Below, one piece after another: positions 11,127 through 21,321 of a stretch of DNA of 64,000 nt. The position numbers and the translations under genes were made by a program. Below the pieces are notes generated by a model. The model ran no database searches, had not been told where the DNA came from, and saw only the letters and a list, made by a program, of their open reading frames with translations. Location: positions 1-64,000 of the forward strand of contig JAYMGJ010000109.1 of NCBI GenBank assembly GCA_037178675.1, given 5' to 3'. Source of the stretch: Scleroderma bovista (Eukaryota; Basidiomycota; Agaricomycetes; Boletales; Sclerodermataceae). Numbering within the stretch: the first letter of the stretch is position 1; every line of letters starts with the position of its first letter.

Positions 11127-12490
11127 CTATCCCCATTGCCAACCCCACTCACTCCGCCGATCAGCTTCTAGCCCGCCATCAGAGTTGTCCGATCAATTGC
11201 GCGCGCTGTTCGGAGAGGGCGACGAACAAGCTCACCAAGAATTTGCAAAATTCTGTCAAAGTACTACTAGCGACGAGAACTGAGTGTGTGTCAGAGTATC
11301 GACGAGTGTACCGTTTACCATGGACTTCACGGACTTCTTCATTCCTACAGGCTGGCGCACGTTAGACAAGACCAAGCTGCGGAGATAGTGTGACTATTAC
11401 AGTGCGCAAACTGCACATTCATTAATGGATGCTTTTTTGGATGTTGCCAAACAATGTCATTTGACCGTGACGGTCTAGATGAGTCTAGATGGTGTTAAGA
11501 GTTTTTTTTTCGCTCACCATGGGATGATTGTTCGTTTCGGAGCTAGCCAGTCTGCGTTACCATTTCGTCCGTCCAGAAGACGATTATCTCGCATTCTGAT
11601 TGCATTGTATTCCTTCAGGTCCTATGTAGATGGAGAAAGAATCAATGCATCTTTCTCCACTCCATCTTGTAGACATTATAAATTCTGAATGGCACCTTGA
11701 AATCTGCAGCATTGAAGGTGGTAAAACAATGACGTCAATCGTGTCTATGTAGGTGGTTCCAAGAGTTCCTTGGCTGGCATGCTGTACAACTTCACCCTAG
11801 GTCCCATGATTGTTCATTTCGGAGCTACTAAAGAGCCCGCGTTACCATTTCGTCCAGAAGATGGCTATCTCGTAATCCAATTGCATTGTATTCCCTGTCC
11901 TATGTAGATGCAAAATGAATCAATGCATCTTCCTCCATCTTGCAGACACTGTCAATACCCAAAGTTGAAATCTGCAGAGTTGAGGGTTGTAAAAACAAGC
12001 GACATGCTCTAAATGCACTTGATCGAGCCCATCATTGGCCGTCGAGAGTCCAAGCGAGTTTACAGCGTAAATTTTCCAAACGGGGGTTGCCAAGCAAAGC
12101 AGTCCCCTCATGGGCAACTTGTAAGTACTAGGTTTGCGGATTGGCAGTATGCATCAAATTATTGTGAGAACCGCCATAAAGTTTAAACTTTGCTGTTCAT
12201 GTAAACACACAATCGCGTCAACCCTCCGCGGGCACCCAACACGACCCCCTACATAGATGACCTAGTACGAATATTCGCTATATAGTCACCACAATTTCCC
12301 AAATCCGTTACTTCCTTACAGCCATTCTCTCTGGCAATGGGTAACGCTCTGCCAAATTTCAACTTTGACCGTGACCTCCTGTATATGGAGGCGTACTCAT
12401 GTTCCAACTTGGATCACGCTTTCGTTATGGGCGTTGACCATAGCCATTCTCTTTCTCTCTCTTTCTCCAGACTTCTTTGAAACTCAGTTC
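11127..12490. repeat. Unit spacer between helicase and SSP gene (copy 1), with internal duplication
   Basis: Matches 23124-24280 and, more distantly, 40200-41010. It holds a TGTCCGATCAATTGCGCGCG segment, an ATGGATGCTTTT segment and a repeated ~150-bp module: 11505-11640 and 11770-11930 both read through TGATTGTTC..TTTCGGAGCTA..GTTACCATTTCGTCC to CCTATGTAGATG. No gene is supported; short frames are not conserved between copies. Confidence 0.6.
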
Positions 12491-12499
12491 TCGCATGTG

Positions 12500-12506
12500 T
12501 ATAAAA
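12500..12506 (+). promoter_or_regulatory. TATA box of SSP gene A
   Basis: TATAAAA lies 49 nt before the ATG at 12555. The same element is found at 18113, 24284 and 41014, at 38-48 nt from the ATG of each paralogue, in an otherwise repeated upstream block (CTCGCATGTG..CTCGCTCCTCAGAATCAAG). Confidence 0.7.
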
Positions 12507-12554
12507 TGATGTATCTGTTCGGTGTGCACTCGCTCCTCAGAATCAAGTTTGAAC

Positions 12555-12964
12555 ATGATGTTGCACTCCCTCCCTGTCGCAGCTTTGCTATTCTTTTCGA
12601 AATTCGCCCTCACCAATGCGGCTGCCTCTGGCCAAGTCTCTCGTATGGCGCATTTGGCCCTGCCACAATTGAGCACTGACAGCGCGCTGTCCCCTGTGAG
12701 ATCGTCGTTTTTATGGATGTGGCTTCATCCTAACGGCTTGTTCCAAGGACACTTTTTGTTGTGGTGGCATATGTTATTCCGGCACTGGTACATGCTGCAG
12801 CACCGGTAGTGTCTGCTCTTCTGGTTATAAATGTTGCTATGACGAATACGCTGGATGTAAGGAATTACCTTAAGCATAAACTAAATGGCTCACGCGTCGT
12901 TATCAATTCAGGTTGTCCAAATGGCTCTTATTGTGTGCCTCACACCCCTTATTGCGGATATTGA
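12555..12964 (+). CDS. Small secreted 12-cysteine protein, paralogue A
   Basis: Three exons (12555-12695, 12748-12856, 12912-12964) with introns of 52 and 55 nt (GTGAGA-CCAAG with a CTAAC branch site; GTAAGG-TTCAG) give a 100-residue protein with no stop. Residues 1-22 form a signal peptide (MMLHSL, then a hydrophobic run through AALLFFSKFAL). A short linker (residues 24-47) follows, and the rest carries 12 cysteines: CC-x3-C-x6-CC-x5-C-x5-CC-x6-CC-x5-C-x6-C. The fourth CC is created by splicing (GGA T / GT TGT). The secreted, disulphide-rich form suggests an effector, antimicrobial or surface peptide; function unknown. The granulin pattern also has 12 Cys, but in a different order. Both introns sit at the same positions in paralogues B, C and D. 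Confidence 0.85.
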
Positions 12965-13504
12965 GGTGCAAGCGCCATGGAGCCTCCGCCAATTAGCTCT
13001 TGGTGCATGAAGCTTTATCCTTCATATCTCCCACATCAACTTGATATCAGAACCTAGTCCGATCGTGTACTTTTACTTTCTTCCAGGAAAAGAACCCCAA
13101 TTTTGTGTAGTGTAACCATGTCTCATTTGACCAGCTTCTATGGAATTGAACTTCAAATTTCTCAATTTTAAGTAAAGAAAATTACACCGCCAGGATCACA
13201 AGGAAAGAAACAACATCAAGTAACTGGCGGACGGACGCACAACATGACACGATGGACGCCATCCGGCGGCTAATGCTGCTTATGTGCTTTAGATGTAAAT
13301 TCATGGCAGCTGGCGACGTGTTCGCAATGCCAAACCATAAATAAATGAGATATTTAGCAGCTAGTAAATGTCAAATAAGCTAGCTGATCGTTTGTTTCCA
13401 TTCCTAAGATCCTTCGGAGAACCTAAAGCTGTTGGCCCCCAAAATCCTATTTCGATACCTACATCCATGACACAATGTAAATCAAAGCTCAACCCGGAGG
13501 CGCG
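12965..13504. repeat. Unit spacer after SSP gene A
   Basis: Conserved with the sequence after paralogues B (18575-19080) and C (24756-25260): AGGTGCAAGCGCCATGGAGCC, TTGTGTAGTGTAACCATGTCTC and GCTGTTGGCCCC blocks. No gene seen. The GPI-gene relic that follows in the other units has been lost here, and an LTR element sits at the junction. Confidence 0.6.
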
Positions 13505-13700
13505 TGTCAGAATATATGGCCGCTACGTGGCAAACTCACAAGACTATGATTTATAGTTATTAGTTTTGATATATTAACTGCTCTACCTACAAGATAAATA
13601 GCTCGTAGTTGTACCCTGTATACTCATCGCGTTTGGACCTGGTTCGCACCCATCCACCCATCGTGGTCACCCCGATCGACTCAGCGCGCGAATTCTAACA
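13505..13700 (+). repeat. 5' LTR
   Basis: 196 bp, TG...CA ends. Differs from the 3' LTR only at a CGCG/CACA pair of sites (about 13628-13631). Confidence 0.93.
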
Positions 13701-13941
13701 CAAACGCGATATCCTTCGTCGTTGTGCGTGTTGTCTTGCAGCTGTTGACCCCCTGTCGTTGTCCGTTCTCGCCGTCGTATCGTCGTTCTCTTGCCGTCGT
13801 AACCGCCATTTGGGGCCGAAGCCAAATCGTTGTTGTCGTCTCCGCCGTACCGTTTCCCCTGTCGAACCCCCGCTGTTATCTGTTGCAGCCAAATCACCGC
13901 TGTCGTCACATGTCACACATCACAGCCACAGATCTCGCGCC

Positions 13942-14733
13942 ATGCCAAACTCATCGCTGCACTTCGCGAACTTAAATGAATCGAACTACGCTGAATGGTC
14001 GTTGTACATGCGATCTACCTTGATTAAGAAAGGTTTATGGAAAGTTGTTGAGGGATCAGAGACTCGCCCACTCGGCTCACCCAATTCCAAAGCCGTCAAA
14101 GCATTTGAGCGCCACCAAGCCGAAGCTCATGCTGAGATCATCCTCCGCCTTGAACCATCGCAGCTGCCGCACGCACACTCCACTGACCCCCATGTCCTCT
14201 GGGAAGAGCTCCAGCGCATGCACCGTGCCCAGGGCTTCGCCACGCGCATGACATTCCGTCGAAGGCTTAACACCATGACTAAGCGTGCTGACCAATCGAT
14301 GGGCAGTTGGATAGCTGATGTCCAGCAAGCCGCGTTCCGCTTGAAAGAAGTCGGATATATTGCTACGGATGAGGACAAGATACTCGTCCTTACTCAAGGC
14401 CTCCCCCCGTCCTATGATCCATTCATTATCTCCCTCGACGCTGCCATTGCTAATGGTACTACTGCTGATAATGCCTCCATCTCACTTGAGGTAGTCAAGG
14501 CACGCTTACTAAATGAAGAATCACGTCAGCGGGCCGCTCATCCGGTAACGAGCCCTGACCCTGTCGCCCTTGCTGTCACCACTATTGCTCCGAAGCCGCG
14601 CCGCCCGCTCGAGCAGATCACCTGTTTCCACTGCGGAGAAAAAGGTCACTACCAGATCAATTGCCTGAAACGGAAAGTGGAAGAGAAGGGCACTGCCGCC
14701 GCCATCTTCGAAGAAGATGAACAGTCTTGGTGA
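13942..14733 (+). CDS. Copia-type Gag polyprotein
   Basis: A 263-residue intact protein. The ATG at 13942 is chosen because the protein then starts with the expected Copia Gag opening (LNESNYAEWSLYMRSTLIKK, the region where such proteins have a Trp after an N-Y pair), followed by the helical UBN2-like core (VLWEELQRMH, TFRRRLNTM, GSWIADVQQAA, ILVLTQGLPPSYD). A CCHC zinc knuckle, C-F-H-C-G-E-K-G-H-Y-Q-I-N-C, lies near residues 233-246. The frame extends further upstream without a stop but without Gag-like sequence. It ends 83 bp before the 3' LTR. Gag packages the element RNA into particles; an open frame in a pol-less element suggests selection on Gag or recent origin. Confidence 0.9.
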   Translation: MPNSSLHFANLNESNYAEWSLYMRSTLIKKGLWKVVEGSETRPLGSPNSKAVKAFERHQAEAHAEIILRLEPSQLPHAHSTDPHVLWEELQRMHRAQGFATRMTFRRRLNTMTKRADQSMGSWIADVQQAAFRLKEVGYIATDEDKILVLTQGLPPSYDPFIISLDAAIANGTTADNASISLEVVKARLLNEESRQRAAHPVTSPDPVALAVTTIAPKPRRPLEQITCFHCGEKGHYQINCLKRKVEEKGTAAAIFEEDEQSW

Positions 14734-14816
14734 AGTCGCGGGATATTTTCTCCTTTTTTGTTCTCGTGTCTCCCTGTTTCTTTCGTACTTACTGTCTTGT
14801 TTCGTTTGCGGGAGAG

Positions 14817-15012
14817 TGTCAGAATATATGGCCGCTACGTGGCAAACTCACAAGACTATGATTTATAGTTATTAGTTTTGATATATTAACTGCTCTACCT
14901 ACAAGATAAATAGCTCGTAGTTGTACCCTGTATACTCATCACATTTGGACCTGGTTCGCACCCATCCACCCATCGTGGTCACCCCGATCGACTCAGCGCG
15001 CGAATTCTAACA
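14817..15012 (+). repeat. 3' LTR
   Basis: 196 bp, near-identical to the 5' LTR; followed by the GCGCG target duplicate at 15013-15017. Confidence 0.93.
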
Positions 15013-15017
15013 GCGCG

Positions 15018-15380
15018 GTCAATGCACCATGCGACGGGTAAGAGCAGCGTCATGAAGTTGCGTGATTGTCCTCTGTTTCAATTCGTAGCGATAGTCGAGG
15101 AATCAGTAGAGGTATCCAGGCTGGGGAGCTATGCAATTCAAAAAGGTCAAGAAGCGGCCAGAATAAAGAGGAAAAGGTAGCTGCAAGGCCAGTCCGAGTG
15201 CCAGTCTGTCAAGGGTTTGAGGATTCCCCTAGGCAGAAACTTCAACGTTGCATGAAGATAAGCTACGTAATCTTCTACGTGAAGAGACAAGGCTTGAGTG
15301 ACATAGTTGAGTGGCTGACGTCAGCGTCGGCGTCGCTGAGTCGTTCAGCTTCCGGTGTCCGCTGCTCCATTATGCAATAT
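15018..15380 (+). repeat. Relic of the BTB-gene upstream region (copy 1)
   Basis: Homologous to 20740-21080, 27290-27633 and 42660-43050: GACGGGTA(A/G)GAGCAGCGTC, CAATTCAAAAAGGTC, AGTGCCAGTCTGTC(A/G)AG, CCCCTAGGCAGAAAC and TGACGTCAGCGTCGGCG words in the same order. In the intact BTB gene this block is the promoter side. No gene seen. Confidence 0.65.
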
Positions 15381-17295
15381 ATGTCCCATCCTGTAACGCT
15401 TCATCACCACTCGACCACTCTAAAGTAGATGACATCTTGCATTCGCATGATAACGTCGATCTCTGCGTCTTCAAACTCTTTCTCTTTGGCATTGCCGTTC
15501 TTCGAGATTCTGTTCGAGCTTCCCCAACCGTCCGAAGAAAAGACCAGGAACACAAACTCGGTCTCTGATCCAAAACCTTCCTGGTGCGTTTTATCCATGG
15601 TGTGATTTGTTCTTGGCTGTCCATTGCGTTGTCAGGAACCGGGAAATCCTTTGTTGGAACACAGGCATTGCACGACTTCACATGCCAGACCATTCTGGTG
15701 GTTTGCTATACGAACCACGCTCTCGATGAATTCCTGGAAGACCTGATTAGCATCGGTATCAACAGCCAAAAAATTGTCTCAGGGATCGGCTGGACAGCGT
15801 GGTCGCTCACCTTAGCATCCAGAACCTCTGGAAGGAAAAGTTCTTCCGCACGAGATCAGACTGGATGGTTGTAGATTCTACCAGGGCTTTTGCGAGTGAC
15901 TATCAGCAAAGAATCCAGCAGTTGGTCAAACCCTTGTTACCACCGCAGACGGATCCGATTCATTTATTGACTTACATCCAATCTAAGGACGCCGATTATT
16001 TCGATGCATTCCGCATGCCGAAACCAAAAGGTGGAATGTTTATCGTGTGACCCAATAGAAAGTCGATTCCTCTCCAGTTTCTCATCTCCAGATGGATGGA
16101 GGGGAAGGACGCGTGGAATTTTAAAAGTGAGCCTCACGTGCAGTGTGCGGAGCGTAGTATTTTGGAATATGCCCAGAGCACTCCGCCAACAAAGGTGGTC
16201 AGTTGGATAGCGAGTATGGTCAAAAAGAGTGCGGTGGATAACTGTGTTGCTGGGAGAGGCTTCAATCATAGTCAGGACAGTCGGGCAAGGCGTGGCTGCC
16301 CAGTTGAAGGGCAAGGGGATTATCGGGTGTACCACAACTAGTGCTGCGTAGTACACGGATGACATCAAGGCGATCTCTCCCAGCGTGCTACTTGTGGGAG
16401 AAGCGGGTGAGATTCTTGAGAGTCACATCGTCACGGCCTTGGGCACCAGTATCACGCAAATGATTCTTATTGGTGACCACAAGTAACGTGTTATATTCCT
16501 TGTCTTCGCAATTCGCTTACCGAAAGTAAATAGCTATATTCTGACGGTGGGAAGGGGTCAAGGATACGGCCTGAACCGATTGTTGTTTGAACCACTCGTG
16601 TTGAAAGGATTTCCTCACGTCACGTTCTCTGTTCAGCACCGTATGCACTCACGTATCCAGAGTCGGAAGATGCGCCACAAACGAAGAAGAGGGAGAATAT
16701 CCGGGGTTTACAAAGTAATATCGTTTTTATTGACCACAGCCATCCAGAAGAGGACGAAAAACGCACATTCGACCGAGCAGATGGGAGCTCGTCGTTGAAA
16801 GCAAAACACGTTTGGGGCAAAGGCGGTACTCAGAATAGTCCGATACCTAGTACAGCAAGGTTATGGAACCGACAATATCGTTGTCCTGACGCCCTACCTT
16901 GGTCAACCATCTCTACTACGGGACGCGTTCAGGAGCGAAACCGGTACGAGTTTAAGTGACTTAGATTCGAATGATCTTTCCAGGACTGGGCTGTTGGGGG
17001 ATAGTGGTTCCCATAAGAAGATGGTATCAGACTAGCTACAATTGGTACGCACCGTCCAAAGCGCCGAATTGTTGGTTAATCGTTGACATAGTAGTCGCGC
17101 GCTCGAATCCTCTGAACATCATCAGGTTCATGAGCTCTCCTGAGCGTCTCATCGTGCTCATTTCTCGAGCACGGAATGGTCTCATCCTCGTTAGAAATTC
17201 GTCTAATTTCGAACGTTCAAAGGGGTCTGCTTTGGACCCAATTCTTCGATCCTCTGCAAAGTGGAGGATACATCCACAAGGTCTTCTAATAGTGT
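15381..17295 (+). pseudogene. Decayed BTB::helicase fusion, copy 3
   Basis: The first ~160 bp match the 5' end of the intact BTB gene at 43051 (start ATGTCCCA, then DNVDLCVFKLF, then the FELPQPSEE region). Near 15541 the sequence switches to the helicase just before Walker A (TGGTGCGTTTTATCCATGG matches its intron) and follows the helicase to the SRARNGL and FFD-like region. Five codons after Walker A are missing (GTQALHD instead of ALLAKALHD), a deletion shared with copies 4 and 5. Disabling changes include a TGA in the GPNGKS motif (near 16049), frameshifts around 16160 and 16300, loss of part of the QHRMRP region and loss of the zinc-finger exon. Confidence 0.85.
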
Positions 17296-18112
17296 GACTA
17301 CTACAGAGCGCAAGCTGCATATTAATGGATGCTTTTTTCGATGTTGCCAAGCAATCTCATTTGACCGTGGCGGCCAAGATGATGCTGAGTTTTTTCGCTC
17401 ACCATGGGATAATGATTGTTCATTTCGGAGCTAGACAGTCTGCGCTGCCATTTCGTGCGTCCAGAATATGCAGGAGGTCACGGTCGGAGTTGAAATTTGG
17501 GAGAGTCTTGCCCACTAATGGCCGTAGGGGAGTAACGTATTTGGGCAATTACGGTACTATATAGCGATTATATGAACATCAAAGTTGAAACTTTATGGCG
17601 GTTCTGACAATAACTTTGATGCATGGTCTCGAGCCGTTATACAAACCTACTTAACTGAGGAGACTGCTTTGCTTGGCAACGTCCATTTAGAAGGTTTATG
17701 CTGTAAACTCGCTTGGATTCTCGACGGCCAATGATGGGGTTGATCAAGTGCAATTAGAGCATGTCGCTTGTTTTTACCACCCTCAACTCTCCAGATTTCA
17801 ACTTGGATGTCGTTCAGAATTTACAGTGTCTGCAAGATGGAGGAATCTTTTTCCATCTAGATAACACAGGGAATACAGTACGATTGGATTACCAGATAGC
17901 CATATTCTGGACGAAATTGTAACGCAGGCTGTTTAGCTCCGAAATGAACAGTCATGGGACTCATGGTGAAGTTGTGTATGCTAGGGAGGCGTACGTAACT
18001 CATATCTCCAAGGATCACGGTTTCGTTATGGGCGTTGGCCATAGCCATTCTCTTTATCTCTCTCTTTTTCCAGACTTATTTGAAACTCAGTTCTCGCATG
18101 TGTATAAATGAT
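17296..18112. repeat. Unit spacer copy 2, with a large inverted part
   Basis: The first ~180 bp match the copy-1 spacer forward (ATGGATGCTTTTTTCGATGTTGCC). From about 17477 to 17995 the sequence matches the other units only as reverse complement (for example CGCTTGGATTCTCGACGGCC against GGCCATCGAGAATCCAAGCG at 23958-23977). Forward homology resumes at GGCGTACGTAACTCATATC (about 17989) and leads into the SSP promoter. No gene seen. Confidence 0.75.
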
Positions 18113-18119
18113 GCATCCG
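18113..18119 (+). promoter_or_regulatory. TATA box of SSP gene B
   Basis: TATAAAT, 38 nt before the ATG at 18157, in the repeated SSP upstream block. Confidence 0.65.
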
Positions 18120-18156
18120 TTCGGTGTGCACTCGCTCCTCAGAATCAAGTTTGAAC

Positions 18157-18574
18157 ATGATGTTGCACTCCCTCCCTATCGCAGCTTTGTTATTCTTTTC
18201 GAAATTCGCCCTCATCACTGCGGATGCCTCTGGCGAACTCTCTCGTCAGGCGCATTTGAACCTGCCGCAATTGAGCACTGACACCACGCCGACCCCGGTG
18301 AGATCGTCGTTTCTATGGGTGTGGCTTCATCCTAACGGCTTGTTCCAAGGACACTTTTTGTTGTGGTAAAAAATGCTATTCCGGCTATGGTACATGCTGC
18401 AGCACTGGTAGTGTCTGCCCTACTGGTTATAAATGTTGCTATGACAAATTCGCTGGATGTAAGGAATTACCTTAAGCATAAACTAAATGGCTCACGCGTC
18501 GTTATCACAATTCAGGTTGTAAAAATGGCTATAAATGCGTGATCAAGAACAACTACCCTTATTGCTCCAAATGA
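18157..18574 (+). CDS. Small secreted 12-cysteine protein, paralogue B
   Basis: Exons 18157-18297, 18350-18458 and 18516-18574 (introns 52 and 57 nt) encode 102 residues without a stop. The signal peptide is MMLHSLPIAALLFFSKFAL-like. Mature cysteine spacing is CC-x3-C-x6-CC-x5-C-x5-CC-x6-CC-x5-C, as in paralogue A, then x8-C at the end. It differs from A in charge: GKK replaces GGI between the first cysteines and KNGYK replaces PNGSY near the end, so B is more basic. A and B also differ in the linker (LNLPQLSTDTTPTP against LALPQLSTDSALSP). The adjoining helicase copy 3 and GPI relic are badly broken while this gene is whole, suggesting it is the selected part of the unit. Function unknown. 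Confidence 0.85.
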
Positions 18575-19119
18575 GGTGCAAGCGCCATGGAGCCTCCGTC
18601 AATTAGCTCTCGACGCGTGAAGCTTTATCACTCATCTTTCCCGCATCAACTTGATATTGGAACCTAGTTGGATCGTGTACTTTTATTTTCTTCTGGGAAA
18701 AGAACCCCAATTTGTGTAGTGTAACCATGTCCCAGTTGACCGGCTTCTATGGAATTGAACTTCAGATTTCTCAAGTAAAGAAAATTACATCGCCAGGATC
18801 ACGAGGAAAGACACAACATCAAGCAACTGGAGGACTAACGCACATCATGACGCGGTGGACGCCATCCAGCGGCTAATGCTGCTTATATGCTTTACTAGAT
18901 GTAAATTCATGGCAAATGCCAAACCATAAATGAATGAGAGATATTTAGCAGCTAATAAATGTCAAATAAGCTGGCAGATCGTTTGTTCCCATTCCTAAAA
19001 TCCTTCGGAGCACCTGAAGCTGTTGGCCCCAGGAATCCTATTTCGATACCTACATCCATGTGATGCCTACATACAACATAAATCAAAAGAAAAGTCCTAT
19101 GCGGTTAGAAACGAGGCCA

Positions 19120-19440
19120 CGTTGCGTCAGACGTTCGCTGGTCAGGTTCATATTGCAGCAAGAGTGGTATCTATGTCTATTCATTCCGATAGGATAATAG
19201 CCTGTATGTTAGTCAATGATGTCAAGCTCAACAGCGGACAGTTAACAGTGGCACATCTCAATGATCACAGGCTCCACTCGCTTACCGCTGTGGGCAGCAC
19301 ATGCCACGAGCGCGAAGTGGCTTGCAGTCCGTCCTATCCCCAGGACAAGTAGGATTAGTTATTTAGTGGCTATCGAAGGGCGCAAAATTGTAGGGAGAGC
19401 AAAGCAAAGAAACCCGTCATTGGTATGGCATGACGGAGTC
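19120..19440 (-). pseudogene. Relic of the GPI-protein gene, 5' part only (copy 2)
   Basis: The plus-strand sequence CATGCCACGAGCGCGAAG.. through GCTTGCAGTCC and CCCCAGGACAAGTAGG aligns with the first exon of the intact minus-strand GPI gene (45760-45850), and the preceding GATAGGATAATAGCC..ATGTTAGTC part aligns with its first intron. The intron is retained, so this is a DNA-level duplicate. The 3' half of the gene has been deleted at about 19140 (compare the unit-3 relic). No frame survives. Confidence 0.65.
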
Positions 19441-19460
19441 GTTTAAGTGAGGATATGGCT

Positions 19461-19490
19461 CGATGCCGATGCCGATGCCGATGCCGATGC
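19461..19490. repeat. Hexanucleotide tandem repeat (CGATGC)x5
   Basis: Five perfect copies of CGATGC. The matching place in the next unit (near 25950) has only a short diverged version, so the repeat expanded in this copy. Confidence 0.9.
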
Positions 19491-19499
19491 AGGGTCAAC

Positions 19500-20268
19500 C
19501 TGAAGGAAAAGAAATTTGAGTAAAAAGATTCGATCTGCGGAACCACATGATAAGCCCACTCATGTGGGAAAGATCTGACGACTATTTCATCTTTGCAGGC
19601 GTGGAGACAAGTTGACCGTTCAAAACATTTCCGAGGTACTTTATCTCTCACTCCGATTCCGTTCACACAAGCGGAAACAGAACCTTACCATTTTATAGGC
19701 AGTAGTAAAAACTTACGACGACGGATGGGGATGGGGAGTACACATTACAAAACTGCGTCAGTGGTGAGACTGGCGTCAAGATAGTCATTTTAGGATCACA
19801 GGGGTGGAGGGCCATGGCGGAAATACGCCAAAATTGCACGAGAGTACTGGACGCTTCAAGAATTCGATATAAGTGAGAAAGGTTTGTCGCGTTGCTTGGC
19901 TCCCTGTCAGTTCCGTTGATGGCCCGCTTCTGCGGACTTGGGCTTGGAACTCACCAGGCTAACTCCTGCTTCACGTGACGTAGGACCCCTTGGGAGCATT
20001 ACCTTTCAGTGGCTAAGCATTCAGCAGCCACATCTCCTGTACACACGGAAAGGGGTGAAATAACAACTAGGTAAAAGTGACGAGAGCGTCGGGGGATAAC
20101 TTATCTCATTGAATTGCCCTTTTTCACATTGACATCGCCATACGAGGAAATCATTGATAACCCAGTTGAGTATGTTGCGATAGTCTCCCAAAGCCACACC
20201 CTGATAGAGGAAAGGTAAGTCGACCCTCAAAAAGTTTGGTGCGGCGATTCACACAAATAGTTACGAAT
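19500..20268. repeat. Unit block between GPI relic and AAA relic (copy 2)
   Basis: Repeated at 25990-26815 and, from its middle on, at 41728-42150. It contains the shared words GGCGTGGAGACAA(G/A)TTGACCG, CTTGGCTCCCTGTCAGTTCCG, TGACGTAGGACCCCTTGGGA, CACACCCTGATAGAGGAA and GGTGCGGCGAT. A minus-strand frame of ~65 residues (shared PRGPT, SEAGVSLVSSKPKPTE) is similar in copies 3 and 4 but I cannot connect it to a known family; it may be part of a lost gene. Confidence 0.5.
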
Positions 20269-20500
20269 ACAGGAAAGAAACATGCAATTGAGAAGCAGCG
20301 GCAAGCTCGTGATCACGTGGAGCCTGCTGGAGAGTGAGAAAGGACCAGTGAGGGCTCGGACAGATTCGGAATCAGAGAGGCAGGCCAAGAGCGAGGAGTC
20401 GGTGAGGATTACTAATAGGCTATGAATGGATCCAGCAGGCCGCGGGAGGGTGACTCACTACCTGTCAAATAAACAGCCGAGTCATTGAGTAGCAATCAGT
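20269..20500 (+). pseudogene. Relic of the AAA gene 3' end (copy 2)
   Basis: GGCTATGAATGGATCCAGCAGGCC..GGGAGGGTGACTCACTACCTG aligns with the last codons of the AAA gene (GYQWIPQASG..GGSHYMPS at about 3195-3265), and the following GAATCAATGCACTGTCGTAACGCAC matches its 3' flank. The upstream Glu/Lys/Ala coiled-coil coding part is degraded. No frame survives. Confidence 0.7.
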
Positions 20501-21321
20501 ATTGAATCAATGCACTGTCGTAACGCACATGTAGAGCTCCAGATGATCTAGAGTTGCTCTAATGAACTTCAATCCAGGAGAACCGGTGAAGTCCTGAATT
20601 GAAGGTATGGCAATCAGGACTCTGGCCTCAGAATCATAGCATACTCGGCACAACACTGATGAGCATCGATATTGCAGTATTCTGTGCAACGCATTATTCA
20701 ATTTAAAGTGCCTGACTTACACATGATCAACCCTGGATGCGTGGTCGATACCATGTGACGGGTAGGAGCAGCGTCGTGAAGCTGCGCGATTGTCTTCTGT
20801 TTCAATTCGTAGCGAAGTCGAAGTATCAGTGGATGTATCCAGACCGGAGAGCTATGCAAATCAAAAAGGTCGAGGGTCCAGAATAAAAGAAAAGGTAGCT
20901 GCAAGGCCAGTCTGAGTGCCAGTCTGTCGAGGGTTTGAGGACTCCCCTAGGCAGAAACACCAACGTTGCATAAAGATAAGCTGCGTAATCTTCGACGTGA
21001 ACAGACTAGGCTTGAGTGGTTGACGTCGGCGTCGGCGTCGCTGCGCTCATTCAGTTTCCAGCTTCCGCAGTTCCATTATGCTGGAAACTCACCACGAGGG
21101 CAGTAACACTCAGGATAATGGTTCGGAAGAACGTGAACGAGCGTATGGAGTTCACAGAAATACAAGGAGCAATAATAGTGAGAGGGAGAGGGAGAGGGAA
21201 AGAAGAGAGATGGCCCGTCTGAGGGGGCGTCGGGTATATAAGAAGAAACGTGTCAACTGCGGAACAGAAAAGGGAAATGGAGCAGACGTCATATTAGTAA
21301 GCCGTTCATAGGAGGCATATT
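20501..21321 (+). repeat. Spacer and BTB upstream relic (copy 2), with ~220-bp extra segment
   Basis: To about 21090 it matches the other BTB upstream blocks. Between about 21090 and 21310 there is extra sequence (GTAACACTCAGGATAATGG.., a GAGAGGGAGAGGGAGAGGGA purine run at 21179-21198, GTATATAAGAAGAAACG) not found at this point in the other units. It may be a small insertion; I cannot identify it. Confidence 0.5.

Larger units (their letters stand above)
13505..15012 (+). mobile_element. Gag-only LTR retrotransposon (TR-GAG-like, Copia-type gag)
   Basis: Two 196-bp long terminal repeats (13505-13700 and 14817-15012) flank 1116 bp. The repeats start TGTCAGAATATATGG and end CGAATTCTAACA, and are flanked by a 5-bp target duplication GCGCG (13500-13504 and 15013-15017). 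The only gene inside is gag; there is no room for protease, integrase or reverse transcriptase. A purine-rich stretch (GCGGGAGAG) precedes the 3' LTR as a polypurine tract. The LTRs differ at two positions only, so the copy is fairly young. Such elements must borrow polymerase functions from a full-length relative. Confidence 0.92.

Noticed and set aside
12555..12964. Calling the 12-cysteine proteins granulins
   Set aside because: Granulin also has 12 Cys with four CC pairs, but in the order C, C, CC, CC, CC, CC, C, C; here it is CC, C, CC, C, CC, CC, C, C.
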